Below are positions 11,699-23,660 of a DNA stretch of 64,000 nucleotides, one piece after another. Source of the DNA: Monilinia fructicola (lineage: Eukaryota > Ascomycota > Leotiomycetes > Helotiales > Sclerotiniaceae); NCBI GenBank assembly GCA_008692225.1, contig VICG01000003.1, positions 202,001-266,000 of the forward strand. The letters are read 5' to 3'. The position numbers and the translations under genes are program-made. The number at the start of each line of letters is the position of its first letter. Position 1 is the first letter of the stretch. The notes beneath the pieces are model-generated. The model ran no database searches and was not told the origin of the DNA. It worked only from the letters and a program-made list of their open reading frames with translations.

Positions 11699-12937
11699 AT
11701 GATTGCATGTGAAGTAAAAGGTCTTCAAACATATCATTGACACGATACCGCGAGTCCCATGAATTTTACACTTGCATGCTTTTTCATATACACCCTGCTG
11801 ATAAATATTTGATGGTATGAAGGTTCTAGGGTCCGACATACACGTGCGTCTAGCTTGCGAAACCCAATATGACCCCGTCCCTGAGCTTCGCTTAGTCTTT
11901 TATGACTTACCTTTAGTCGAAGACCTCATAGCATTTGCGGCCCTTCGCCCTCTAGATTCTCTTTCAATAATAGTTAGGAAGATGTACCTAGCAAATATGA
12001 TCCTCAATCTCACGAATTTACTCGCGCTGCCTGAAAGTACTCAAATCAGCACGCTGGTACGATCAAATCCATAATAATAGACTTTGCAAATATTTCCAGT
12101 GGAATGTTTGTTTCCAAAAGGTGGAACTTTCGAAAAGAAGCAGTACAATTGATCTTCTCCCTTCATCTTAGCGTCAATACTCACTGACGGCATGAATATA
12201 CCCCCCTCGTAGCACTTAGGCTCGAATCAAATCAAAACCATTCATAATCTATCATCAATTCAAAACTGAACAAATTCAGCATCGAAACAATACCTTATGC
12301 ACAGCACAGCTTACTGTTCTCTCCCCCTCTCCCCCTCTCCCCCTCTCTTTCCTTCCCCTTTTCCATCCCCCTAGTCCAACCCACCCTTCCATCTTCCACC
12401 TTCACTCATTTATCTACAAATAGCCCTTACACCCATGTAGATAAATTACCCAATACCATTAAATCACCACCTTCCATCCTCCATGCATCAACATGCAATT
12501 CATGTTAGAAACAAGCAAACCAACAAAATGTAACATATCCCCAGCTCCAACTAATATCCTGAAACTCTTCCTCTTCCATAATCTTGCATAAGCAAAAGAC
12601 ATTTGTCTTATATTGGAACCCATTGAACTAACGATCATTCGAGACGAATTGACAATTGGATGAAACAAAAGATGAGCTTAATGCCATGTACATGTTTCGT
12701 TCTGTACACACTCATGAGAACCATCCCGATACTCCCACAAGCGTGTATGCTGAATTCAAAGTATTCAAGAGCGCGCTGCAAAAAGAAGGTACGATAGATC
12801 ATTTGATTGAGCTACATATGTCATGAAAAAGGCCATTTGGCAATCTTACGCCGTCTCGAGCCCAACTAACACCCTACCCCGAAACCTAGTGCAACGCTGA
12901 AAAAACCTCATGAAGTCATATGTCCCCGGATGATCCC
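11699..12937. other. Intergenic; contains a possible orphan exon
   Basis: A plus-strand frame at 11817-12074 has a Leu-rich pattern that could be a lost C-terminal exon of the preceding gene family. No splice junction joins it convincingly. The remainder is featureless apart from the pyrimidine tract at 12319-12348. Confidence 0.35.
12319..12348. repeat. CTCCCC microsatellite
   Basis: The unit CTCCCC is repeated about four times, followed by further CT-rich sequence. Confidence 0.8.
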
Positions 12938-14677
12938 TTACTTGGCCCTCGCTCTAAACTCCACGTATGGACCATCCTTCATACTTGTAAAACTATCTCT
13001 CAGTTGATATTCTTCTTTTCTGCGTCTTCCAACCTCCATATCCTCATTTCCTTCACCAACGTGGTAACCTTCCGCGATTCTCATCTCGTACATGAATACT
13101 ACTCTGGCTAGGCTGGTCATCAATTCTACGTAGGCAACACCCTTTCCAATGCATCCTCGAGGGCCAATGCTAAAGGGACAGAAGGCACTTTGAGCGAGTG
13201 CGACGGATTCTTTGGTGATTTGTGGCGAGGAAGATGGGATCCAGCGTTCAGGAATGAATGAGAAAGGGGAGGGGTAATAGGCTGGGTTGTGGTGAATAGC
13301 ATAGTGGGGTGTTCCGACTACGTAGCCTGCTGGGATATGGAGTCCATCGATGTCGATTCCACCAGGGAGTACTTCACGGGGAAGGACTCCGCCGACGGGT
13401 GGTGAGAGGCGCATCGACTCGTCAATTACTGCTCTTAGATATTGGCAGCCATTAAGTGTAGGACTGGAATGAATATCTTCGACGTCGGAAAAGGTAGACA
13501 TGATTTCTTTTGTCAGGATTTCTAGTTTACTCGGGTTGTGAACCAAGTAGAAGAATGCTGCAGCTAAAGCTGTAGATGTGGTATCAGATCCAGCGATAAT
13601 CAGTAGATTGCTCTCTCCCCATAGCTCTGGAGTTGTGAATCCTTGTCCTGTCTCTGCATCACGAGCATTAAGGAGATAGTAGAAGAAATCTTTTCTATCA
13701 GTATCGAGGCCAATCTTTGTTCTTTCAGCAGCTTGGGCTCTGCTGTAAGCCATGTACTTCATTCTTTGTGCATAAATTTTACGGAAGAGAATTTTGCTCA
13801 AACCGATAGTCTTGATGATTGGGTAGGTACCAGTCTGAAAAGTTAGTGTATTATTTCTGGAATGATAGATTTGGTACTTACAATCAAGTGAGTGTGAGCA
13901 GCATTTCCAATCAAATCAATCACATGGCGATTTGAAGCATTTTCTAACATCTCGAATGCTTTACCAAAGCAAAGATCGCCCATGACGTCAAAAGTCAAGT
14001 AGTTACACCAATCAGACATATTTTGAGCAACACTCCATCCACCTGTTGCTTTTTCAGCTGATGCTTTTGGTTGACCAAGATTTGTACAGAAGGTTCTAAC
14101 GTTAGCTAGAATGTACTTCTCCATAGTTTTGATCGCCCCATCCGAGAATGCGTGCGAGAGAACTCTTCTCTTTCTTGCATGACTCGCTTTGTCGATACTG
14201 CTATGGGTATTGAATGTATCTTTGGTTGGGGGGAATACAGAGTAGAATTGTGATTTATTGACGTTCGATTTATGCCCATAGATCGTTTTCAAAGCGGTGT
14301 TTGAGTTGATAGAGAGACTATCGGGACCATATCGAAACACGGGACCTAGCTGATCAGTATTGTCGAACCTTGGCGGGAAAGGGAATTATGTACCATATTT
14401 CTCATGGCATCTATAGAACTCAAGATGTCTATCGCCTTTCCATGCATGATATACAGAGTACCAATCCGTAATCTTCGCAAGGAACGGCCCAGGATATTTT
14501 GCAAGAGGATGGATAGTCAGCCGATAAATGGTAAGAATAGTAAGCTATAATTCTGTCAGCAAAATATTACTTGCATCATGCAGGAACACTAACATATACC
14601 GCGGAAGCGGTTGTTGCGAATAAGAGACCCCAAAGGACCCCATTGATAGCGAAAGCCATCGTGAAAGGAAGTTCCAT
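12938..14677 (-). CDS. Cytochrome P450 monooxygenase
   Basis: Four exons (14677-14594, 14544-14394, 14345-13882, 13834-12938) total 1596 nt, 531 residues, the usual fungal P450 length. The N-terminus ([20 protein letters not shown]) is the ER membrane anchor, followed by the proline hinge KYPGPF. Motifs in order are AGSDTTS in the I helix (about 314-320; oxygen activation), ESMR (372-375; ExxR), PERW (428-431) and the haem loop [10 protein letters not shown] (454-463) with Cys461 as iron ligand. All hallmark residues are present and the frame is clean. The protein needs an ER NADPH-P450 reductase. No biosynthetic cluster backbone gene is next to it; the nearest oxidoreductase is the short-chain dehydrogenase 1.6 kb upstream on the same strand, so a shared pathway is only a possibility. 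Family number and substrate cannot be read from the sequence. Confidence 0.93.
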
Positions 14678-16250
14678 CGTGAATAGAAAAATGTGTTGAT
14701 GGGCAGAGAAATTGCTCTCAGAAATGTTGCAAATGGAGCTTGAGAGTTACGCGCAATCAACTACAGCACGGCACTACTTTCTTTATAGGTCACGAGATAT
14801 CCCAATTAGAGTAGATACAGACACCCGCATTCAATGCATTGACCTCATACATTCACCAACTTTGGCTTAAGTTTCCGTGCGTACGGCCAACTTGTGAGTA
14901 TCGAGAAGGGCGAACTATTTCTTACGTATAAAGGCGAAACTGAATGGAGACGAACGTGTTGAGAAGGTCACACTGGAAAGGCATCACGGAAACTTCCCGA
15001 TTGATGAAGAACTAACCGGGGATATAGGTCTTTATCCGACGATAACCGAGAAACACATCGAGACAAAGGGATAAAGTAGTGAAAACTACCGTCACACTTA
15101 GCGCAATCCCACGGATCTCTCCCGCACTGCTACACCTGGGCAGTCAGTAGTGTAATACAAAGCCGAAGGAACCCTTGGACAGCCATAATGCGGGGATCCT
15201 CCTCGCGTCGTACTTACTGTAGCTACTGTACAAGTAGTATCTACTCGTAAGGTTAACCGAACGCAGACCTCCGCGGGCATCCATGGATGATTGCGACATC
15301 AATCATGATAAGAAGGAGCTACGACCCTTAACATAGAAATGAAGATGATGCTGAAGCATACCTCTGATCTTCTACCGTGGTCCTTCATGTATAACTTCAC
15401 GGCCCTCCAGGAACATCAAACATGTACTGTATGAGGTTTGAAGAATCCAATCAGAATCTGCAAAAGTTCAATTGATGTGGGGAAAACGAGAAATTGACCT
15501 ATGCGGGGAGATTCGATTAGTCATCGACACTCTTTTCTATGCCCGTGCTGTGGAGAAGTCTCATCCACGACCGCGCAACCATTCCACACCAATACTACAG
15601 GGTATCTATTGATCATTCCTGATCGGAATACGAAGTTTTTAATTTTGTTCCTACTGGAAGACTCAAACAATTAATCGATTAACAATATTTCGAACCAGTT
15701 ACAACCTATACTATTTATTAAAATACAACACCCAATTGCTCAACGCTCACCCGAATCTTCACCTCGGTAACGCCCCTTCATCTAGAACGAGCCAAGAATT
15801 TCCTAGAGATCCAAAATAATTGTTCTAGAAGTTGTCTATATCCATCAGAACGCGAAAACTAGAAATACTGAAGTTTTGTTGCACGTCTGCGACAGCTGTC
15901 AAATTCTCAAAAGTGGAGCTTAGTGGGCGGGCTGGTGGTTTGTTGCACATCTCTGACAGCTGTCAAAATTGGAGTGGGGTCGTTGCTAAGTGGTGACTTG
16001 AGCTTGTAATTAGTTTTCAAGCTTTCGAGAATAACTACCTAGGTAGTATTCTGAGACTAAATGGGTTGGATTTCCACGTATAAATTGATTGAGATTCTCT
16101 CCGTCACTAATCACAATTAAAAAGGTATTCATAATTCATTGAAATACTCATTTCACGCCAATAGCATTATATCTATTCTATCCCAATACCCTCGGTGCCC
16201 CTATATCCCTAACTAGAACACCTCATCAATCATTCATCGTTTGTAATCAT
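14678..16250. other. Intergenic with two inverted TGCAACA motifs
   Basis: No gene is supported. The segment 15878-15965 holds two minus-strand copies of the dispersed motif. The rest shows no recognised structure. Confidence 0.5.
15867..15967 (-). repeat. Two copies of the TGCAACA motif beside GACAGCTGTC palindromes
   Basis: Read on the minus strand, both copies run GACAGCTGTC-(4-5 nt)-AGAYRTGCAACAAA. The two copies are about 64 bases apart and share some 27 bases. They are the only strong members of the 38-44 kb motif family outside that block apart from the one at 49.6 kb, and the only inverted ones. Confidence 0.7.
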
Positions 16251-17255
16251 TTATGGTAGACAGTAACCACCATCACAAATGATGTCTGTTCCAGTGCAGT
16301 AACTTGAGGCATCACTGGCGAGGAAAAGGAATACACCCTTTAGCTCATGAGCCTCTCCTTCTCTGCCCATTGGAATCTTATCCTTCCAGGTAGCCTTTGT
16401 CTCAGGTGGGCAGAATTCAGATATCTCAGTTGCGATATAACCTGGGGAAACAGTGTTGGAGCGTGCAAATCCAACCCATTCTACTGCGAGAGATTTGCCT
16501 GCATCAAATTAGTATGCTGGAAAAAGGGCAAGGACAAATGTACGAACATAAGTGAATGATACCCGCTTTCGCGGCATTGTATGCAGCCTGTAATTGTGGA
16601 ATATTGACAATGTGTCCACTCATACTTGCGGTCGCTACAAAACTTCCATAATTGAATCCCTCCAGTTTCTTTCCATCAATTGTAGTACCCTCTTTCTTTT
16701 GTCTTCTCCAATGTTGACCTGCAGCACGAGCACAGTAGAATGTACCATCCAAGTCGGTTGTAACAACCTTCTTGTAGTGATCAAGTTCTCCATCGAGGGC
16801 AGGACCTTGAACCCATGGAATTCCAGAGTTTGCGATAAAGATGTCGAGACGACCATTAAGATCAGTTACGGCAGTGTTGACGGCTTGTTCGACGGCTTCG
16901 AATGATGTAACATTGACCTGGTATGCCTTGCCTGTTGGTTGTGCAGTTGTTAGAACTTCTGCTACATCACGCCAGGTTATTATAGTAAGGAGAGATACGA
17001 ACAAGTGACACCATATTCCTTTTCGATCTTCTCAGCCTCATCAATAGCCTTCTTGTTGCTGTTGTACCAAATTGCAACATTTGCACCGGCTTCAGCTAGC
17101 GCATGGGCGACAGCAAGTCCAATCCCAGCACCAGCCCCAGATACAATGGCCGTTCTTCCTTTGAGGGAAAACATTGGGAACACCTTGGATGTATAGGTTG
17201 GAGCCTCAGTGAGGTTGTGCTTAAACTTTCCATCCTTGATTGCTTCGCCTGCCAT
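16251..17255 (-). CDS. Short-chain dehydrogenase/reductase (sorbose/L-xylulose reductase-mannitol dehydrogenase type)
   Basis: Three exons (17255-17003, 16931-16548, 16498-16251) total 885 nt, 294 residues. Classical SDR motifs are all present: cofactor loop SGAGAGIG (39-46), NSG (119-121; usual NAG), catalytic Ser in ATASMSG (about 187-189) and YNAAK (Tyr202, Lys206). The C-terminal GTDIICDGGYCLP is the standard SDR end. The N-terminal block MFSLKGRTAIVSGAG and the whole layout match the SOU1-like NADP(H) reductases of sugars and polyols. The likely role is cytosolic keto-sugar/polyol interconversion. The frame continues upstream to an ATG at 17411, adding 52 residues without any acidic residue. 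That could be a mitochondrial presequence or a coincidence; 17255 is taken as start because it matches family length. Confidence 0.9.
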
Positions 17256-17411
17256 AGTTGCGGTTTGATATATTTGACGTTTAGGGAAATATGGAAGTGG
17301 TGATCTGTAATGATAACAAGTAGAGGAGATGTGATGAACTTGTGTAGTCGGTCGGTTGGAGAAGGTAGATATGAGGGTAGATATGGACGAAGCTGTTCGC
17401 ATACGTAACAT

Positions 17412-19352
17412 GTAGTGGGGTCGGAAGATGGACATTTCGTACAAGTTTACGATCCAGGAGCAGGGGAGATTGTCAGGGTTATCCGCAATATTACTGGACC
17501 GTTTCGCGCAGGGTACATGCACGATAATCTGCGTTGACCAATCATCACCTAGATGAAGGTGGAAGGAGGGGTAGTGAATGCTGTGTTTGTCCAGGCCCCG
17601 CAAAAAAGCAGTAGATGATACATGCTGCCATGGTGAAAGGTGTCTTCATGAAAGAGGCTTTGTCGGAAATTCTGAATGTGGCAATTCCGACGGCAGTGAT
17701 GAAGAAAGGAAGTTGAGGTTGTGTGTTTATAAGGACAAATGATAAGCTTACAAGTAGAAATGAGAATATTCGGAGTTTCGAAATACTTTAGTTAAAGACC
17801 GAGGTTGATATCTGCAACCATCCGAATTAAGGTTAGTAATTAATTAGTAATCACTAGTCTGATCATTAACCTCATAAGGTTATTTTTAGCGTTGCAGATG
17901 ATCAGGTGCTTCGGAACTTAACCTTAAGTCAGGTGAACGGTCCGGGTATTGATGAATAGTTCTCAGGTTAACCTCGGGAACCTCATATATACCTAGGTAG
18001 TTACCCAGTTCATAAAACAAATTCAAGATTGATACCACATATCGATCGTTAGTGATGAATTAACCTTTACCAGTCTAAGACTTGAAAGGAAGACAGTTAG
18101 AACTATGAGTTATGTAGAAAACATTCAGATTCGATTGATCAATCCCGGATGTGACACTACAACTGCAGGATCTGGCCATTGAATATAGAAGGAAAGTGTT
18201 TTCGAGATGTTCGAGTGACTTGCACAGAGATCTAGTCAAAGGTGGGCTGATCTGGGGAAACAAGACCGGTACCGTCAATGCTCTCCGTGGACTAATGTTC
18301 ATTGCAGATTTATCTCAGTAGAAGTATTTGCATGCGATCGATACCATTTGGGTGTGTCTTCTATAACTAAAGGATATCAGGGCGCAGTTGAATAGTTTAT
18401 GGCTTAGCCTAAGGATACGGTCTATCAAGTTTCTATCCGCTCCGTGTGAAATAAAACTAGAAATTATTCGACTTGCTTGGGCTTCTTATTACTCCGTTTT
18501 TAGTGGCCAAATGAGATGTCAATATATTGACTTGCTAGCTAAAATACTGTACAAGGGAAAAATTGCTTCCACAATAAAGTCTGGAAACAGGAAATTTAAC
18601 GCCTTTTCAGTCTTTAACAATGAAGGGAAGAATCTAGTCCAGCAAGTTATGGATGGCCCTGAAGCATTGAGAAACGCGCGTGAAGATCTAGACCAAATAG
18701 GCTTCAAAAACGTAGCTGACCTTTCAGTGTGGAATAGGCCCAAGGAAGAAGAGAGCGCTGGCCATGGAGTAGACGATTGCATGATACTCCCCACAATCGA
18801 CGATTCTTTTAGCCGGAATTTTGAGAGCGATATAGTGTTAAAGGAATAAGGTGTGCCCTCGCTCTTGCTAGGCCAAAGAGTCCACCTGCCTCTCGCTGTG
18901 TCTTATCATTAACTGTTAAGCACTGGAGACGGTGGCCAGAGGTTATCAATTGATATATTTGACGAAACAACCCATCCCAAAATCTCATGGGTGTCGAGAT
19001 GTATAAAGAAGCTAGTGGGTTTTACTTTGACCATTTTCATCGATATCATTGGAAAAATATTAATTTGAATTAATACCATTGCAATACTATAAGACAAAAT
19101 TACAACAAATAACGAGTAGGCAGGAAAATTTAACCACAATCCCAACAGACGATGTCTTTAGATTGGTGCCACCAGAGCCGTCGATCTCCTGAGATCGAAA
19201 AAATTGGAAAAGAGAACCACAAAGATCCACCACATTTTCGAGCCCTTTGAACTGAAACAGCTAAAGGCCGTGCCAATACCCTTCAGATACCGACCATCCA
19301 TCGAATCTAAACCCCAACAAACTTAACAGACATAATACGGCCATGACTTATC
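17412..19352. other. Gene-poor stretch with one doubtful frame
   Basis: A plus-strand frame at 18388-18849 (153 codons) begins with TTG; its first ATG is at 18511. The encoded sequence has a plausible hydrophilic composition but no known domain. Near 17820-18000 there are several GGTTA/TAACC words in both orientations. No other feature was seen. Confidence 0.35.
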
Positions 19353-19863
19353 TCAGTTCCAGGAACCCCAAGCATCTGGTAATCCACATTCATTACAAGC
19401 ACTGCCACTATCATGCTCCTCGAATGATTCGATTCTCACGTTATCTGGACACCCAGTCTAGAAAGTCTCCGTGTTAGTCTACTGCGATATGGTGAAAAGC
19501 TTTTTGGTAAAACCAATGCACTTAACACGTACCTGCGAATACGCGACCATTCCTCTCCTCCAAACTAGGCCTGTACCACGCGCGAGATAGATGCTGTGGG
19601 TTTTTCCATCGATACTAATACATGTATCGATAGGGATGTTGACGTTCGAGCTGACCCGGTTTTCTTTTCCATCGTCGTCGGAGCTTTCTTTTGATTAGCA
19701 ATGCCAAATGGATAGACTTTTCAGTTGGTATTTTCAATATTTACCAGTCTGTCGTTGTGAACTGATCGATTTTGGATTGGGTGAGCCGTTTGTCGAGAGC
19801 GGACGGGTGTGAAGACACGACACTGAAGGATAGGAGTAAAGAGATGGATCTCATGATGGACAT
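19353..19863 (-). CDS. Small secreted cysteine-containing protein, effector-like
   Basis: Three short exons (19863-19745, 19683-19533, 19457-19353) give 124 residues. Introns of 61 and 75 nt have GTAAAT...AAAG and GTACGT...TCTAG borders, and the frame sum is exact. Residues 1-18 are a signal peptide (MSIMRSISLLLSFSVVSS), followed soon by DKR, a KR-type processing site. The mature part has five cysteines (DCS, DTC, TGC, SAC, NEC), the last two in an ACNEC knot near the C-terminus GSWN. The odd number suggests one free Cys or a dimer. No family is recognised. Size, secretion and Cys content fit apoplastic small secreted proteins. Its exons are too short to stand out as open frames, so it is easily missed. 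Confidence 0.7.
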
Positions 19864-21328
19864 CTTGGAAGTCGGAAGTGAGAGTTTTAGAACCTTTGAG
19901 ATACTATCCTGAGGTGAGGATTAGAATTTCAGGAGTAAGATTTGTAGGATCGAGTGACCAATTAGTGGCAATGGTAAGATAGCTGTGAGGAGAACGTGTG
20001 AGAGGGGAACGATGAATGTCTTTAATAGATAAAAACTCTGGGTAAAAGTCGACGCTGTTCTTATAAATCCTCTTGGTGTTCTGATTCCGAATTTGAATCC
20101 ACACATGAACTAAGAATTGCATGAATATTACTCTCAGACAGGCAGGTCAACTCACCAACTCCCTCTCTGATTTCTTATTTACAAAACGAAGGCCTTCTTA
20201 CATGCCTTGCAGCAAACTATGTATGAGACCTCCAAGACTTTGAAAAAAGTGTGAGATGCCCCTGTTCCAAGTGTTCAGAATCATAATTGTCCCGCCAAGT
20301 GGCGTTGAACGGACGCCTCAAGACCACTGTTCATCCTTCTCCTCGCCGTACAGCACCAATTTCTCGAAATGATGGATTTAGTAAATTCAAATCTGAGGAA
20401 TCGTAGTATCATAAATCAGATCTAGACATTTCTTCCTTTACTTCGTTGTTTGTAGTAATCTCCAACCATCAATATAGGAATTTGATGTGTTTGTTCAGAT
20501 TTTCCAGTACGATAATTTCAAACATGACAGCAAATCACTTGTCTGCCAGCTTTGGATGCTTAGATCCTGCTAAATGCCAAGATTATCAATGGACTCTTGG
20601 GATATCTTATATGGAAACATCGGTGTTGATAACAACATATCCTTGTCGCTTCTATTATATGGGAGAGACTCGCTAAAGCTCCCAGCATCAATCTTTTTCC
20701 TACCGTGCCTCTAACAGAACCAACTCGCTTGGCCTGAGCACTATCTTGGTACTTTGCCCAGAATTTATACGAAAGATTAGGACCAACCTTTCAGGGAGGC
20801 TGATACTATATATAAATGTCATTTTCATGTTTCAAGAATCAATAATCGTTGAATGATGTGTTTTATGATTGAGAGGATGGATCGGCCTTGTATAATTTAT
20901 CTATTTCGAGATGAGATTTTTTAGTCGGGATTCAGTGGTAAAACTTCATATATTGAACTTGAGAAGTGAGAGGAAACTCACATCCTTTTGCGTGTAGTTT
21001 CATAATGCATAGCTAACCTCGAACAACTTTAGATGTTGGTGATGTACATTGAAAAGTCTCAAAATCAGCTATATGAGCGTGAGCGAGCAAGTTTCAGTTC
21101 TGGCTCCATTCATCCTGAAAGTAAAGATGATAGGTTATCAAATCTGGAAGTTAAAGTATAAATGATTGATGAATTCCTGTCTTCGCACTTCTCCTTGGAA
21201 TGTGATCCATAACTACCCGAGTAAGTCTACCGCAATACTACTTTTCATAAATCCTTCGGTCATACAGTCTGATCATTCGACCAGAAAAGATTCTTCAAAG
21301 CAACCTCGAAACCCTGACTTGCCACACG
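19864..21328. other. Intergenic; nothing recognised
   Basis: It contains the presumed divergent promoters of the two small secreted-protein genes. Short frames (19904-20122 minus, 20446-20676 plus) have no domains or splice partners. Confidence 0.5.
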
Positions 21329-22733
21329 ATGCAGCTTCAGTTTACCATTCCTCTTGCACTTTTGATGCTCTCCACGACCAGTGCAGTTGACATAAAGAGA
21401 TACGAGGGTGGTGTGTGTGGAGAAGACGACCAGCCTATCCAGTGCATTAATGCTCTTGAACGACGATGCTGTACTTTTGGACCGTCAAGCGTGGCCACTT
21501 GGTCAGTGGAATTCCAATTGGTAGCCCCTGGTAGTATAGGGAATTGGTTCAAACCATCTTCTGGGCCATGGAATTACTGTGGAGGTTATGTCAAAAACAG
21601 CGTGATAGCTGCCGAGAGTGGAACAATCTGTATGGAGGCGCAGGACATTACCGACGTGGATATTAACGATGGTGCGAATTGGTACGTAAAACAGCCACTG
21701 AAAGAGCGTGGGAAAGATCTTTGTGCTAATCGATTACTCACCACAGGCGCCAGGTTACCGGAAAGACGCCGATTACTAAAGTGCTTCAGCAAACAGGATC
21801 TATTATATCTAAGCTGAATGGAGCCTTGTTGCCCAACCCAATTGTAAAAGGATCTCGGAACGTTCATAATAGAAATCTTCAACACACTCAACGGGAAGAG
21901 GAGCCTTCATGTATCGGAAAACACTACGGAACGATCTATGGACGAGCCCAAGGAAGTAATGAATCTGGATTCTATGTGCTACGAGGGAGTGCTGAGAGCC
22001 ATAAGAGATGGAGTGATGTTAGGCGTGAATACGAGTCCCGAGTTGGGACGTACAAGAAGGAGGTTCGAGGAGAGCTTGTCCGACTTGCCGGCGGCACATA
22101 TTATGAAAGCCGTAAGTGATTCACTTCAGTATAGCTTCAAGGCTTCACCTACCTAACATCGGGACAGTCGATCATGTACCCAGGTGGCACACCGAGACAG
22201 AGATGGAGAGGCTCCTCTCCGGTGAATTTGAGGCCAATGAGGCCACTGTAGCAACTGCATGGGAAGAGCTCAAAAATATGCTCAATAAAACCGAGGCGCG
22301 GAGAGTAGAAGCACTCGCACTAGACGGACTCCATAAAGTATGGAATTCGACGGTTTCAAATAGGAGTCTCCCAGAACTTACAGATCGGAGCAGTGCAGAT
22401 ACGACACTTGTTGATGAGGAAAATGATGGAGCTGTGACTGGTGATAGTTTCCCATGGATATCAAGTCGTGATTCTGCTGAGAGCGCGACAAGTGATGGGG
22501 AATTGATAAGGGAAGCAGCAGATCAATCAGCAGCGGAAATTGGTGATAGTTTCCCGTGGCCATCAAGTCGTGATTCTGCTGAGCGCGCGGCGAGTGATGA
22601 GGAATCGACAGGGGATCAATCAGCGGCAGAAATTGGTGATAGTTTCCCATGGATTGTAAGCCGCGACAACGAAGACAAAACAAACGAGCGAGATACTCCG
22701 ACATCAACTGTGCCCAGCGACAGCTTCCCATAG
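21329..22733 (+). CDS. Secreted protein with Cys-rich head and C-terminal DSFPW repeats
   Basis: Three exons (21329-21681, 21747-22111, 22168-22733) give 427 residues with exact frame. Residues 1-19 are a signal peptide (LQFTIPLALLMLSTTSA), then DIKR. The head (about 20-115) has GVCGEDDQPIQC, RRCCTFGP, NYCGGYV and GTICME, a six-Cys pattern resembling fungal small secreted proteins. The centre is basic and hydrophilic. The tail carries acidic Ser-rich repeats with the core GDSFPW, three intact. A fourth repeat reads DSFP then TAG (22731-22733) where the Trp codon TGG is expected. The same frame runs on for another 29 codons through a fifth DSFPWIE to a second TAG at 22823. The present stop therefore looks like a recent truncation. 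A competing frame at 21938-22156 is a shadow. Confidence 0.7.
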
Positions 22734-22823
22734 ATCACAGAGCGTGACTACGATGAAGAGGTTAACGAGCCAGATGCCCAGACATCAACTGAGTTCATTG
22801 ATAGTTTCCCATGGATTGAATAG
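22438..22823 (+). repeat. DSFPW protein repeats, DNA-level tandem similarity
   Basis: Repeat cores start near 22441, 22544, 22637, 22719 and 22800. Copies 2 and 3 share near-identical DNA (GATCAATCAGC-GGCAGAAATTGG). Spacing falls from about 103 to 81 bases, so copies vary in length. Confidence 0.8.
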
Positions 22824-23660
22824 TAGTCCTCGACGTCGAGTCTTATGGCGCAGATATGATATTCTGGGACATTCTATTTTCTTGCAACTTTCTTACTCTT
22901 TTGGCGTATCTTTATTCTGTTCTGTTTGCTCACTTGTTGCTCACTTGTTATTTGTGTGTTTGTTTTTGCTTGTAGGACAAGTAACTAGAATTGAACCAGT
23001 GCCATTGCAATGCATCATCCATTAATGTCTTTCAATCCTTAAACTAGCGAGCAAAATCGAATCGACTAATGATTCCCTCCCCTTTTTGGCCTTATCCTAT
23101 TCTCCATTATCCGAATCTTTGTTCAGCACTCACTTGTAGGTCATGCTGTACATTACCTAATCGAATTGTATAGTGCTGTTCATTACTCCACATCTTTCCA
23201 ACAATCGAGTTCTGAATACGAATGCAACGTCGTTCCTGAATTCTAACCTAGGATCACCTAACAGGTAGCCCCTCGTAGATCGGAGTACCGCTTGAAGAAA
23301 CTCCGACACTAACCCGCCCCCCGCAACCCCGCTTAATTAGTCCACTCCCACAACAAAACAGCACGCTTACCCGAATCTAGAAATTCCGACGCCGCTCAGC
23401 CCTACTATCATCTCGTCCAAACCCCTTTCCCCTCCACTTCGTATCGACACGTCATGTTGGAATGCAAGTACACCGCTTTATACGAATGGATTCTATACGC
23501 GGCTTGAATACGTTTGTTCTACGAATCCTTCATCTATTTCATAATCTGCGTCCTCTGTGTACTCTTCATTCCTCCATCCTCTTTATTCTATGCTTCGTTT
23601 GCTTCGGACCTCTTGAATGATTGATTATCTTTTTATCTTGGATGCATCTTTGAACCATTC
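22734..23660. other. Intergenic; possible long leader of the next gene
   Basis: The first 90 bases hold the fifth DSFPW repeat. The last 200 bases before 23661 are pyrimidine-rich, as in fungal promoters. Confidence 0.4.

Noticed and set aside
18388..18849. 153-codon frame as a gene
   Set aside because: It begins with TTG, and the first ATG lies well inside; no homology is recognised.
21938..22156. Separate 72-residue gene overlapping the DSFPW protein
   Set aside because: The overlapping frame continues the signal-peptide exon through two good introns with an exact codon sum; the 72-residue frame has no start context or splice partner.
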